Assembly (NCBI RefSeq): GCF_000485595.1
Contig: NW_014577627.1
Span: forward strand, 109,159 to 155,615
Direction of reading: 5' to 3'
DNA: 46,457 nt
From: Priapulus caudatus
Taxonomy: Eukaryota > Priapulida > Priapulimorpha > Priapulimorphida > Priapulidae
Positions 19,197 through 31,986 of this stretch are shown piece after piece (the first letter of the stretch is position 1; the number at the start of each line of letters is the position of its first letter). The position numbers and the translations under genes are program-made. Below the pieces are notes generated by a model that saw nothing but the letters and a program-made list of their open reading frames with translations, made no database searches and had not been told where the DNA came from.

Positions 19197-19745
19197 GCAC
19201 GAGAATGAGAATGTGTATGAGGATGAGGATGAGGATGAGGATGTGGATGAGAATGAGGATGTGGATGAGGATGAGGATGAGGATGTGGATGAGGATGAGG
19301 ATGACAATGAGAATGAGAGTGAGAATGAGAATGAGAATGTGGATGAGGATTAGGATGTGGATGAGGATGTGGATGAGGATGTGGATGAGGATGACAATGA
19401 GAATGAGAGTGAGAATGAGAATGTGGATGAGGATTAGGATGTGAATGAGGATGAGGATGTGGATGAGGATGAAAATGACAATGAGAATGAGAGTGAGAAT
19501 GAGAATGTGGATGAGGATGAGGATTAGGATGTGGATGAGGAAGAGGATAAGGATGAGGATGAGGATGTGGATGAGGATGAGAGTAACAATGAGAATGAGA
19601 ATGACAATGATAATAAGAGCGGGAATGAGAGTGAGAGTGTAAGTGGTAGTGAGCGAGAGTAGGAGTAAAGATGAGAGTGAGAGTGAGAATGAAAAAAAGA
19701 AAAAAAGAACAAGAACAAAGGAGAAAGAATAATAACATTTTCATT
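19197..19745 (+). repeat. ~550-bp polypurine-rich GATGAG/GAATGAGA repeat
   Basis: GGATGA and GAATGA hexamers dominate, with higher-order recurrences of a block containing GATGACAATGAGAATGAGAG. The Met-Arg (+) and His-Pro/His-Ser (-) frames reflect the repeat and are not genes. Confidence 0.9.
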
Positions 19746-22093
19746 AACACAAAAAGAGTAAGCGTAAGAATAAGAATAACAATTATGAGATTATTATTCT
19801 AAACTAATTCATAGTGAAGCTCATTTGATAAGTTTATCGTTATATTGAAAAGTCGTTTTAATTTACTGTCATTATAGTCGTGTTTTTATTAAGAATATGT
19901 TTAAATAAGTTTGTTCCATTATCAAAAAGATGAAAATGACGAAATAGGGAACTCGATTAAAGTAGACAAGTGCATGCAAGCAAACAGTTTTCACCTGTCG
20001 CATCTAAAGCGGTTTCGCGTTTTGCGTAGAACACACCAATCATATTTAAATTTTAAAATGAAATCTTTGTGTAGCAAATATTTAAGCTCTTTGCATATGC
20101 CGACATTGCGCTGCGGCTGTGCAATAATGGCTTATTCCTTAATCAGTAATTAGGAAAATTGCACTCGCTGATAGTAAAGCGAGCATATTATATAATGCGC
20201 TTCAATCCAGCAAGTGTGTCTATATAAATTATACGTACTGTTACGATTCACTTCATAAGCCATTAGTTCTATTACATCGTTTTTACACCATCTCATTACG
20301 TGCGCTATATAAAACTAGGCACTATATGAATAGAAGAGCTTATTTGCAAAACGGCTTACGTCTATTTTGGAGAATTGAGAGAAAACGACAAAACAATTAT
20401 TTGACATGTGGTTTATAAATTTAAATAATTTTTACATTGTTGAATAATTATGAGGCAGTAATAAATAACAGGTTTTCAAAAATCCTTCACTGGTTAATTA
20501 TTTATTATAATTAATTAACATAACTGGAAAACATGGAAGTAAGCAGTTTTGAAACTATGTCAATAACAAACACAAAATAATTAATTGACTCACTCCCTTG
20601 GAATATTTTAGTTAAAACAATTGACCAGCTTGACTGTTAATTTCCTACTGAGATGGTATTGGGTTGGGTGGGTGTGAGAAATGTAAGCAATTATGTTTGA
20701 AAAGTATACGCACACGTGTGATTATTGTAGAGCATTGGTCTTGAGAACAATATATATACATTGTACTCAGCAATATATACAATGTATACATTGTCATGTA
20801 GGCATTGTTCTCAGCATTGGTCAAAATGTTAAAGAGGGTGCTGTTGATAGATATAAGATATTTTGCAACTAAAGGTAATTTAATTATGATGGGTCTGAGC
20901 AGGATGTAAGCTGTTTTGCAAGAAAAAAGTACTCTGCACGGTACTTATGTTCACATACTATACATTGGTGGTTTAAACTAATTTTGAAAAACAAAATCGA
21001 TGTAAGCAGTTTTGTGAACAAGAATACCCGGTAATACTGCTAATTATATATCCGAATTCTAACATTTAATATCTGCTTGTATAATTTCGATCACGAATGC
21101 CATAACACTAACCTTCGTTATTCACAGGTACATTCACTAGACTGTGTTCGATAGGAATAAAGAACATGTACAAAAAACAAGTATATATACGTGCGTTTTT
21201 CACTGAATTCAGTCTCATGAGATGAAGTCACTAGTCGCAGACCCAATAATAAAACAAGTTAACCTTGGGCCCGCTAACTCGCCGCCAAACGCTATTGAAT
21301 TGCTCATGCGTACCTGAAGAAAGACCCGAATATGTCAGAGAGTAAGTTAGAGAGGTCAGTGCTAAATTGACAACACTATTTTGGACGGTTTATAATGCAA
21401 CATATATTATAGACAGTGAAGTGAAAGCTAGCATTCCAGACACACAAATATAAACGCATCCGCTCGGGAAGCACGGACTAAACCATTTGTTAAATAATAA
21501 TTTAATAAGACTTAATACTTTAATTATCTTTAAGTAATGGTCAGATTTTGTACGTCTGCAGCACGCGGATAATAATGTAAACGCGACACTGCAACTCGAT
21601 CACGCACCGCAATCACATTGTGACGATCCGGACATACTGCAATAATAATTATTGTATTCCCACCCTCGCTCCCGTAGGTCGTAGGAGCCATTAGACGTAT
21701 TTCTCTATAAGACACACATGTACGTCTACGAGCAATTTCCACACACACCACACAGCATTTAGCTTGAGTAGAAATGAGATGAAATCAGTTAGTTGTCTTC
21801 AGCAACTGATAATAACGTATGAACTGGTCTGATAAGCATAACAAATACTTCCTTGCTAGGTTTACTCGCGTGTGTTCATCAACACACAGCTATAACGGCG
21901 AGTCTATCACGAAGATCATGAACATTGATTTTTATCCCTGCAAATACTCTCGGCTACATAGTACGCGCTTATCTGCTTACGGTGTGCATTTTAGTCAGCA
22001 ACGTACGTGACGTGACTATACCGAGACGATCCGCTCAGCGGTGGTTCATAATGTGCCCGTAGAGCGTGTGAATGCGGAGTGATTATGTATTAT
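19746..22093. other. 2.3-kb gene-free stretch
   Basis: AT-rich DNA. ORFs of 73-80 codons at 19911-20153 and 21530-21751 have no recognisable domain. Around 20745-20820 an imperfect palindromic patch built from AACAATATATA and ACATTGT occurs. Confidence 0.4.
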
Positions 22094-22587
22094 TTAGTAT
22101 CATTGCCCGAGTGATTATAGAAAATCCTGCGCGCAGATTGGTCGAGACCTAGGTCATTATTTTTCGATAATCACCTTTATACATACATACTACTATACTA
22201 CTTAGTCTACTATACTATACTATACTACCATACATACTAGGGTTTGCATTGTAGTGGTGCTAAAAATGGCGGCTAGATTTGTAAATGTTACGGAAGCCGA
22301 AATGGACAAATTTAAAGTAAATGCTGTCCCCAAAAGTAGCAAAGATAAATTTTAAATAAATTTTCTTTAAAAAAAAAAATTAATTAATAAATAATAAATG
22401 ATTTATTTATTTAAAATAATTTTTTTTGAAAATCATTTAAAGAAAATGCTGTCACCAAAAGTACCAAAGATAAATTTAAAATAAATTTTCTTTAAAAACA
22501 AAAATTTATAAATAATTTAAAATTTAATTTATTTAAAATAGATTTTCGTTGAAAAAGGTTTACGGCCACTCGGGCAATGATACTAAA
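22094..22587. mobile_element. ~490-bp MITE with TAGTATCATTGCCCGAGTG ends
   Basis: The 19-base sequence TAGTATCATTGCCCGAGTG near the left border is the exact complement of the right border (about 22567-22585). Inside the left end, GTGATTAT pairs with ATAATCAC, giving a subterminal stem. The interior is AT-rich and includes a tandem duplication. No target duplication recognised and no transposase. Confidence 0.75.
22318..22497 (+). repeat. 125-bp-offset duplication inside the MITE
   Basis: AAATGCTGTCMCCAAAAGTA followed by SCAAAGATAAATTT occurs at about 22319 and 22444, each leading into TTTTCTTTAAAAA. Confidence 0.7.
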
Positions 22588-22838
22588 ACAATTATTCGCC
22601 TCAGGTTCGGTGAATCTTGTTGAATAATTGTTAAGTAACTGTGCATGCGATGACGCTGTTATTGAAGTAGTCCACATTTCTGCGCCGGGGAAAAAGACTT
22701 AGTGTTTGTCTACCTGCGGTAAAACGCACACAAAAAAACACACCTGCGCGTGGCATTTCACTCCCTATCAGAGAAATGCATGTGGCGCACATCATTCGTC
22801 TAATGTAATGTCTGTGTCTCCGCGTGAACGCGGAGTGA
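22588..22838. other. Spacer
   Basis: No gene or element recognised. Confidence 0.3.
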
Positions 22839-23173
22839 CTCCGCTACGAAGTTCACGCACGTTATGACAAAAAACAGCTTTGTTAAATACAGCTGGCAAA
22901 CGGGCGTAACTATCAGAAAAAAATGAAATGAAACATTAGCGTAGTTTTACACGCACACACACACACACACCCACACACCCACACCTACACACACACACAC
23001 GCGCGCGCACATCCCGATACGTGCTGCCGGTATCAATCAAGTCGTCGGCGCCATTATGAAGCCTCCGCTACGAAGTTCACGCACGTTATGACAAAAAGCA
23101 GCTTTGTTAAATACAGTTGGCAAACGGGCGTAACTATCAGAAAAAAATGAAATGAAACATTAGCGTAGTTTTT
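22839..23173 (+). repeat. Recent direct duplication (two ~110-bp copies, 224 bp apart)
   Basis: Copies 22839-22948 and 23063-23173 both run from CTCCGCTACGAAGTTCACGC to CATTAGCGTAGTTTT and differ at only about two positions. The 115-bp spacer contains a CA/CCCACA/CGCG microsatellite. Confidence 0.9.
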
Positions 23174-23511
23174 GTCGGTACGTTGTTTTGTTGTCATCGT
23201 CGGGCGGCCTTATTTACCACGCGAAACTCGGCGACATGATGAGCAATAACACCAACGCGCGCCCGGAACTAGATTAAGCATATATTACGGAACTATATAT
23301 GGCGGATACACGAAGCCAATGACGGTGTATGCATGCTGTCGACCATAATCAACTTACCACCCACCTCCTTAACGACCTGTCACCCGCAGCTTTACGCTAA
23401 GCGTCAGCTAAGATTGTCAATTTGGTTTTCGAACGAATTAGATTTCTCCCCTTTAACGATCGCCGAGCCGGATGTGTGTATAGACGTGTTGCCCAGCATG
23501 CGGTCTTGCAA
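23174..23511. other. Gene-free stretch
   Basis: No domain in the 76-codon ORF at 23333-23563, which runs into the minisatellite. Confidence 0.3.
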
Positions 23512-23641
23512 GCCTGTGGCAGAGCGAAGCGCTCAAGGTCTGTGGCAGAGCGAAGGGCTCTAGGTCTGTGGCAGAGCGAAGGCCTCTAGGCCTGTGGCAG
23601 AGCGAAGGACTCTAGGTCTGTGGCAGAGCGAAGGGCTATAG
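23512..23641 (+). repeat. 26-bp minisatellite, exactly five units
   Basis: The unit GYCTGTGGCAGAGCGAAGGG plus CTCTAG repeats five times head to tail (130 bases), with substitutions mostly in the last third of the unit and no indels. Confidence 0.95.
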
Positions 23642-24710
23642 TTCTAGAGCTACCTGCCCGTATTAACAGCAACAGTCGTGCGAGAGAATCGCGCCGCGAT
23701 GCGACCGCCTATAACGCTTTAGTTCTAAAAATGATTGATCGTTTCTTTAGCCTCATGTTGATCTCAAATTTGATATTCTCTGAGCGTCGATCTTTTTTCC
23801 ACAAAGCTAGTTTGCATCGTACGCAAGCGACGCAAACATGTCGAATACACTCCCGTGGGTAACGCATAGCAAAGAAAGCGACTGCTGTGAAACGAACTGG
23901 TGTAACTATGGAAATAACAATGAAGTGATCGATTCGTTGCTACGTCGGGGCGCGCACATCGCTCGGTCACGTGACGATGAAGTCGCCGTTAGTATCGCCA
24001 GCATTACGGATTTCATTCGAATCGCCTGCGCTCATCGCGTCCGTACGTCGCTACACGATTAGTAGTGATGAGCTAATGCTCGCGAGATATCCACCTGTGC
24101 TTGCTGCGTCGGACTGGTGGGAGAAGAAACTCTCAATGCTCTATAAGGCCAGCTTATATTTTGCTCGCGTCTGCTGTGTGTGTACGTATCTGTTTGCGGA
24201 ATACGAGGAAGGACTATAAAACTGCAAAAGCCGTGACGACCGAAATCCTAAAGGTACCGTTACTTTGTTCGTATACTTCATGCCACGGGTGCGTAATGTT
24301 CAGTCTACGTATTTTTAAGCTTAACGCCTCGAAAGACAACGTATATTAAAATGATTTTTTGAGAACTTGTACAGTAACGTTGTTATACACTTTGTTTAAC
24401 AACGTTGTAGTCACATACACATCGTACACACGTATATATATATATGCACCTCGCCGAGACGAAATTAAAAAGTATCTCGAAATATCGAAACCAACTAGAG
24501 ATGTATGTAGACTTGTTCGAGCGAAGAGTGATGTAGTGTTGTAGAGTAAGCTAATGCAATAAGGTGAGCGGTGAACACGGAGATGGCGTATCATACTAAT
24601 GCACAGCAACGCTTGGGCGTCCGTGATATATATGCATTTGTACATCCGTTACATGTGGCGGCTTTGCTGATTAAGGATTAACTATTCAATCGATTATCGA
24701 TTATTCCACA
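23642..24710. other. Gene-free stretch
   Basis: About 1.1 kb without recognisable genes. Several 60-100-codon frames on both strands overlap one another and lack domains. A short (TA)n lies near 24432-24446. Confidence 0.35.
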
Positions 24711-24931
24711 AGCGCGTAGGGGGGGGGGTCCTGGGAGCCCTAGGACCCCCAATCAAAATCAAAATCCAAAAAAAATATAAATAAAATAAAAAAAAGCTGC
24801 AGAAGAAATAGTATTGTCAATAAAACAGCGTCTAAATTGATTTTAAAACACTATTTTTACATTTAACTAAAAAAAAAAAATTTGTTACTCGCTCGAGGAC
24901 CCCCCCAATCAAAATTCCTGGCTACGCCCTT
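24711..24931. mobile_element. Small inverted-repeat element with GGGGGGTCC ends
   Basis: The left part, GCGTAGGGGGGGGG then GGACCCCCAATCAAAAT, is mirrored at the right by GAGGACCCCCCCAATCAAAA and CTGGCTACGCCC. The AT-rich middle has no coding capacity. Boundaries approximate. Confidence 0.55.
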
Positions 24932-26623
24932 ATTGTTATTCTACCCTATAAATGGTTAAACACATAGCGAGTAATTTTGGTGATTGGAAACGCTATACAG
25001 CTAATTTGATACTGCCGTGTACACAGACGTGGACTACATTGATAAACAATTTCGCTGAACGTAATTTCGTGAAACCAGGATTATGACCCGCTGAGAAAGC
25101 TTTTAAATGTGGAAGCTTGTGCGCGCCAAACGGATATATAACGGCCGCTGTGAAAACATCCTTTGTTTGCAACGAAAGTACAGTGCCGATATTGTCTCAA
25201 GACAATTGGGAGATTAACGCTGGTTAATCAATATTCGTTTAGCGCTATAAAAAATTTAATAATGATTTATCAAAAGGCACAAAGATAGTTACGCATTTCA
25301 CTGTCATTACACGCTCAGCGATGTGAAATAATCTATATCTGTTAAGCAATTTAATTAGAAAGAGTCGAGTTAAAATCAGCAAAATGAGTTAGAGTACTAA
25401 TAGCATCTTCGCATAATGTCTCTTCGCTGACTTTTCATGCGAATCGCGAGGCGAAATATTTTGTATATATATACGGCAGTGTTAGAAACACATTTAGTAC
25501 TTTTCAAGTGAGCAATAACATGGCGCGAGTGATCGAGTAATGGAAAATGCTAGAAAGCAATTGAAAATTGCGTTGCTCCCTCGGAGGAAATTTCTACGGC
25601 CCGCCCTACTATCCTACAATTGTGGGATCTAGTCCTAGCTATAGTATCATTAGCCGTGATTCATATCCGCGACCTACATTTCATTGCATTTTGAGAATAT
25701 AGCCGGTTCGCTGTCACTGGGCGATTACGTTATCACGTTGATTAGTAGACAGTTTTGACGCACACTTGCACTACGTATCTTGTACGTGCAGTACGTGCAG
25801 TACATGCACTTGTACTTTATCCTGCAAGGGTATATAGAGCCAGTTACAAACTAGATTTCACATTGTCTTACACCATAACACATGGAAACGCTATGGTTAC
25901 GATAAACAATGTGCTATCTTTATAACTTCCGTATGAATCTTAAATTTTCAATTTGAAAACGTTGTACATTTTCAACGTGCTCCTATTTGATGCATATTTA
26001 ACAAGCATAATGCGCAAATTAATTATATTAAAAAAAATAATTTCCGCTTCCTGAAATAGGTTATATAAATTATTTTTCCTTGAAATGTTTAAATTTCCTA
26101 AATATTTTAATTTAGAATATGCTTAAAAAATGGCTAATACGAGCTTTCAGGCATAAAGTGCGAGATAGTGAATTGATTCCGGACAAACGTAATAAGGTAA
26201 ATCAATTCAGTAAATCATGAGAAATAATCTTTGGATTTTGGCATTATCGGTACTTTTTACAATTTAATTAAAGGGAGCATTCACGAAAAAGCTGAATAAC
26301 GTTTGAATAAAATTATGAATGTTATTTTTGCAAAACGGCCAGAATTAATCAGAAAAGGAGCGTTACTCTGTCATTAGATGCGATATTAAAAGTTGAATAA
26401 CCACGAGTGGACATAAGATATTTAATTTAAAAACACACGATAGAAAGTCTAGCATGAGCTATCCTAACATATTTCTCCATAATTGCTATGATTTATTAGA
26501 TATTGAACATTCGTAGCTTGCAATAGTATTAATAATTATATAAGGACATAGCCATGCAATGACATTTAGATTTCAACGTTTCCAATTCATATCGGATTAG
26601 TTAGTTTGAAGATTTAGCAGATT
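24932..26623. other. 1.7-kb gene-free stretch
   Basis: AT-rich, with no ORF, RNA gene or clear element that I can support. Around 25782-25815 the word GTACGTGCAGTAC recurs. Confidence 0.4.
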
Positions 26624-26624
26624 G

Positions 26625-26705
<81 letters not shown>

Positions 26706-26711
26706 GTATTG

Positions 26712-26753
<42 letters not shown>

Positions 26754-26851
26754 GTATGTGTGAGTGTACGTGCGTACGTACGTGCGTGAGTACGCGCGCG
26801 TGTGTGTGTACGTGCGTGCGTGCGTGCGTGCGTGCGTGCGTGTGCGTGAGT
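26625..26851. repeat. Long (GT)n / GTGC microsatellite
   Basis: About 79 bases of pure GT, a short break (GTATTGAT), about 38 more bases of GT, then ACGTGCGTACG-type DNA. It is strict purine-pyrimidine alternation over most of its length. Confidence 0.95.
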
Positions 26852-27110
26852 GACATATTATTTAGTGAAGGTAGTACGTGCTACATCCATATGAGACTAC
26901 TTTGACGACAGATTGAGGGAATCTCAAAAGCTTGTTAAAAATTGTCTTAGAATGGGACCGTTATATTTACACGACACGATACAAAAATCTATTCGTTATT
27001 ACACTATTGTTTATCATAGCGGCTTGGCGTAACTATTTTGCACGCAAAAACACCCGTATTGGCAGGGGCAAATTTCATCGCGTATAAATCGATCCGGCTT
27101 TCGCTCCCTC
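26852..27110. other. Spacer
   Basis: Nothing recognised. Confidence 0.3.
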
Positions 27111-27190
27111 AGAGAGAGAGAGAGAGAGAGAGAGCGTGCGTGTATGTGTGCGTGTGTGCGTGTGGGTGTGTATGGCTGTGTGTGGGTGTA
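27111..27190. repeat. (AG)n then (GT)n microsatellite
   Basis: Twelve AG units followed by GTGCGTGT-type repeats. Confidence 0.9.
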
Positions 27191-28190
27191 AGTACGACTG
27201 ACGGTTATGCCGGGATCTTGAATAACACATTGTCTTATAGTTTCTCAAAGCGTGTTCATTAGCGCCAGTACACCATACGTGGATAAGCCCTATCCAAATC
27301 AGCAGGGATCGTCCGTCAACAAGACACAGCGAGAATAAGCAAACGTGATGGTGTGATTGTCGCACACGGTGTAACCACGCTCCGAACCATCGCTCGTTGA
27401 AAGCCTCATCGCAGTCTGGTTCAGTTCACAGTGACACTGTGCCGATCTCGTTCCCCGACATACACACGGCTATGGTCGCACTACTGAGACCGCCGTGCTT
27501 AGATTATCAGGCTGAAAACGTTCGTGCTATCTCTACCATGCACTTAATTTTTTTTACGTTACATTCAACATTTATTTATTATATTTTACATTATCATTAA
27601 TTAAGGAGTCCAAAGCGTTGCTATCGCGATTGACAATCACGGCCCATCGAATTTTCTTCGAAGATATTTTGCATAAAAGAAACTACGAACGTCCAGCGGT
27701 GTGAGCACGGATGACACCGGTGGGTGCACCACTGTTGAACACGCCAGAATCGGCATTAGTAGTAGACAGTAAGGAGTACACTGAAGCGATATTCGGTCGC
27801 TTGCGACTAATTATCTGATGGGCTGCTCCACGCAACTGCGACCTGTCGGTGACTGATGGCGACCGATAAAGAAAATCACTTTCTACATGGAGCGAGATGA
27901 AATAGCGGGTCGCATCGCGGTAACAGTGTAATCGTTGTGCGTTCTGCCTTCCACTATCGCGGCGCGATGGTTAACAAAGCTGTCAACAAGGTTATCAACA
28001 AGGCGATGGTTAACAAGGCTGTTAACAAAGCATGGCTAACTTTACAATAGACTAATCAACACTGCCACGCGTATCATTCAGTTACTGAAAATGAGAGATA
28101 TTTAGGGGCCACTGCTATTTGGAACTAGTCAGTGTTAATTCTACCGGTGTAGCTCTTTCGTTTCTGCTACTGCCTGCCTCTTCCTACTCC
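27191..28190. other. Gene-free stretch
   Basis: No gene supported. Around 27965-28030 the motif GTTAACAAGGCT or close variants recurs about five times. Confidence 0.35.
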
Positions 28191-28198
28191 TACTAGAG

Positions 28199-28406
28199 CA
28201 AGGGTTCTTACCCTGTGGTCCATTGACCCCAACGGGGTCCGTCGATGGGCTTTGGGGGGTCCGTAAACAATTGTACCGGGGGTCCGTACCCATTGTATGC
28301 AAAATATTGTGTTTATGTGCTTATGTAAATTTTTCTGGGAAGGGGTCCGTAGCTTTTACCAGATTCTCAAAAGGGTTCATGACTAAAATAAGATTAAGAA
28401 CCACTG
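28199..28406. mobile_element. 208-bp hAT-type MITE with perfect 8-bp TSD
   Basis: TACTAGAG flanks both sides exactly (28191-28198 and 28407-28414). The ends are CAAGGGTTCTTA and the complement of CAGTGGTTCTTAA, a classic hAT terminus. GGGGTCCGT words recur inside. Non-coding. Confidence 0.9.
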
Positions 28407-28740
28407 TACTAGAGCCTGTAGCGGGAGCGGAGGAGCTCCGCCGGTAGAACTACATGGCTACGAGCCTTCTCACGTTCGACGCTATAGCGTCGCTAACCAG
28501 TCGCAGACGTAAAAAAATCTCCCGTGCGCGCTAGGTTTAAACGGGATCCTACAGCGAACGAGACACAAAGAGTTAACAGCCTATCTTTATTGGATAATAA
28601 TAAAATAAGTCGAAATTTTATTTGATAGACTCCGGATTTCGTCGCCCACTAGTTTTTTCCGAGTTTTTCACTGTGTTTTTTCTCTATTAATTAACCTAAA
28701 ATTGATCATGCAGCAAAGCCGATAAATGCACGACGACGAT

Positions 28741-28975
28741 CTAATGGGGCATACACGCATGCGCTGTGAGTACCAGTGTTGAGTAAATTTACGCAGCTAG
28801 CGCGCACACATTGAGTATTTTGACGCATGAGTCAAAAATTATCAAACATGTTTGATGTTGAGTTTCTTGATGCATGCGTCAGAAAACTCAACAAAAATCC
28901 TGCGCACACGTGAGTATTTTGGCGCATGCATCATTTTACTTTACGTAAAATTACTCACGTGTGCGCCGGGCTTTA
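28741..28975. mobile_element. MITE-like element with CGCACAC/GAGTATTTT inverted repeats
   Basis: Inverted and direct copies of GCGCACACGTGAGTATTTT-like sequence occur near 28798, 28902 and (complement) 28944-28968. A 16-bp palindrome ATCAAACATGTTTGAT is at 28841-28856. The outer boundaries (left GGGGCATACACGC, right GTGTGCGCCGGGC) are only partly matched, so the extent is approximate. Confidence 0.55.
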
Positions 28976-29040
28976 CGTCATGCGATGCCTATAGGCCTGG
29001 CATTGCTTTATCCATGGTCTACTACCGTATAGCGTGAATA

Positions 29041-29297
29041 CGTAGTTAACGTCACATCACGGAATCCCCAGACCCGGCGTCATTAATAAAGGCCTTCCAC
29101 GGACCATTTAAGAAAAGTGCGAATGCGTAGTTTACATCACATCACGGAATCCCAGAAGGGTCGAAATTATTAATAAAACTATCGGCGGACCACTTACAAA
29201 TAGTGTGAATGCGCAGATAACGTCACATAACGGAATCTCTGCAGGCCGGCTACCATAAATAAAAACTAACCTAGCATCACTTACGAATAATGTGAAA
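29041..29297 (+). repeat. Three tandem copies of an ~86-bp unit
   Basis: Units start at 29041, 29126 and 29212 with CGYAGWTWACRTCACATMAC then GGAATC. The third is the most diverged. Copies differ by many substitutions, so this is an old array. Confidence 0.8.
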
Positions 29298-30654
29298 TCA
29301 ATATTTGATAGAGGGCACATAGCAGGGTAAACAGCATTCACAGCTATATATTTGCACGAGACCTGTGTGCCGAATAGCCGCAGGGGATACACACTTGCAG
29401 TTCATGTAGTATGGCATGTAGGCGATACCAGAACAAAATATGCACGCATATAAAAGTATAGAATGCGTTGGTACGAATCACGCTCTCGTAACAGGGATAC
29501 TGTTGTACGTACATTATATTTGTTAAATATTTACAAAATTACTTATTTATGAATAGTTTCATACATAATAATTAATTGCCTAGGAGACCGAAACGGGCAT
29601 TACACAGAATATATATACCGGTATATATTAAACTGCGAGGCTAAGCCTACGATGACGACGCTATATGGCGCAGGATAGCGTCCCTTGGCAAGAAGTCCTG
29701 TTGATCGACGGCACAGCTTAGCTGAGACGGCTGCAGAGAAATCTTGTTGCTTGATTGCCATAGCTTGGGCTATAGCTAGCCATGGGGTGTGACCTAGCTT
29801 GGGTAGAGCCAGGTAGTTTAGTCTTTTTTTTAGCCGAAAGGCACTGAGGGTTTTTGCGCCTTCAGTGGTTCTTTTACGTCCCAATTGGTCTTATATGCAT
29901 ATATCATTCATACATAATTGCGCATTTAATTTAATTTTTTATTTTTTATTATTATGTTATGATCTGGGGCCCGTTGTCAGAAACAAAATTAGTCTTAACA
30001 TTAGTCATAACATTAACTTCCACTCGTAAACCGTTGACAGAAACATCGCAAAGTTACGAGATTGAAAAATCCTCGAAAATATCCTCTTAACATTACGAGA
30101 GCCCAAACCCTCTCGTAACTTTAATGATGAAAATAACACATTTACACTACGAATTACAATTATACTAATATTATATTTTATAATAATAAGTAAAATGTGT
30201 GTTTTTCTTGAAAAACACGTCGAAAACACTAATTATCTACCGGTCGTAAACCAAAACAATACATTTACAAATGGCGTATGACATTTGTTCTCTTGTTTTA
30301 AATGCTTGCACGCTTGCCACGACTCTCGCGTCTCGCGTTAACAGTGTGAGAATTTGTCTTGTTGTGCAGAATAAATTTATGACCACGTCGTTTTTTATCA
30401 AATATTATTTATATGTGGTTATAGCCATCATAATATGCATAAATTACTGTGATGTACATTGATGCTCGTTGGCCCCAATTCTCGCAAAAAAACCTATACC
30501 TCAATGTAAGACCGATACAAAATTTTGCGCTGTAGCGTAATTACAGGGAAAAGGTTTATATTATTTATTTCACCTAGCAGTAATTACGATATATTAGATC
30601 CGAGATGAATAGAACCTGTGCGGTTATATTTTTTATCGCGTGAGTAGTCATACA
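29298..30654. other. Gene-free stretch with a MITE-family fragment
   Basis: From about 29966, GGGGCCCGTTGTCAGAAACA and later TCGCAAAGTTACGAG relate to the sequence near 12225. Otherwise AT-rich. The 94-codon minus-strand ORF at 29600-29884 has no recognised domain. Confidence 0.4.
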
Positions 30655-31141
30655 TTATTAGTGGCAAGTGGTGCCTCTGCGTCGGCAGAAAGTGTTCGAG
30701 AAATTCCCAGCTTGTATATTATAGTCGGTTCCCGTTTCACACACAAAAACGGCTGACTGGTCACCAGCACTTGACGGAATGGCACAATTATACAACAAAA
30801 CCACAACCCTTCTCATGCTTTCTAGACGTCCATGAAGCACCTATAGATTGTGTTCATAATACACTAATGTACTAGTGCACTATATTTTACCGCAAAAAAT
30901 GCATAAGAAGGCATTTTCCAGAGACAAAATAATGCAACATTGCTGGATAATGGGCGGAATGCGCCTGTTGCGTGCCGCTACAATAACAGTATAATACAAT
31001 ACAACAATACATAACTCTTCTGACCATCACTCACAGAAGTAGTATTATCATAGAATAGGCTTTGCCGAGTTTTCACGTGACTCGTGATGTCACGAGGAAA
31101 GCCTCAATGAATAGGCTATCATATCTTTTGTATATTTCTCC
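30655..31141 (+). repeat. Duplicated block, copy A
   Basis: A 487-base non-simple block, starting TTAGTGGCAAGTGGTGCCTC, that is repeated as copy B at 31987-32475. It is followed by CTAT repeats, as is copy B. No gene seen. Confidence 0.9.
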
Positions 31142-31160
31142 CTTGCTGCATATATCTATA

Positions 31161-31249
<89 letters not shown>

Positions 31250-31797
31250 ATCTTTCTATCTATCTATCTATCTATCTATTATCATCTACTATGCTATCTA
31301 TCTATCCATCCATCCATCCCCATTTATGCATCTCGCCATCTATCCATCCATCCTCCATCCATCCATCTATCTATCTATCTCATCTATCTATCTATCTAAT
31401 CTATCTATTATCTATCTATCTAGTGTAGCTATCTATCTATGCTATCTATCTCTATCTATGCTATCTCTCTATCTATTATCTATCCATCGCATCCATCCAT
31501 ACCATGCCATCCATCCATCCATCCATCACATCCATCCATCCATCCATCCATGCAGTCGCATGCATCCATTCCCATTCATTCCATCCATCCATCCATCATC
31601 CATGCCATCCATCCATCCATTCCATCCATGCACTCCATGCCATGCCATCCATCATCCATCCATCCATCCAATCCATCCATCCATTCGCATCCATACCATG
31701 CCATCCGATCCCATGCATCCATCCATCATTCCATTCCATCATCTCCATCCATCCATGCAATGCCATCGCATCTTATCTATCGCTATCTATCTATCAT

Positions 31798-31849
<52 letters not shown>

Positions 31850-31986
31850 CTACTACTATCTACTATTCTATCTATCTAATCATCTACTCTATCTATCTAC
31901 TAGCTAGCTAGCTATCTACGCTTATCTATCTATGCTATGCTATCCATCACATCCACCATCCATCATACCATTCATCTATCTATCTA
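31142..31986 (+). repeat. CTAT/CATC tetranucleotide array 1
   Basis: Pure CTAT units to about 31280, then a noisy mixture of CTAT and CATC units with many single-base interruptions. The long Tyr-Leu-Ser-Ile and His-Pro-Ser-Ile frames across it are artefacts. Confidence 0.9.

Noticed and set aside
19058-19750. 230-codon His/Pro/Ser ORF on the minus strand
   Set aside because: It is a reading of the GATGAG repeat; no start context, domain or non-repeat body supports a gene.
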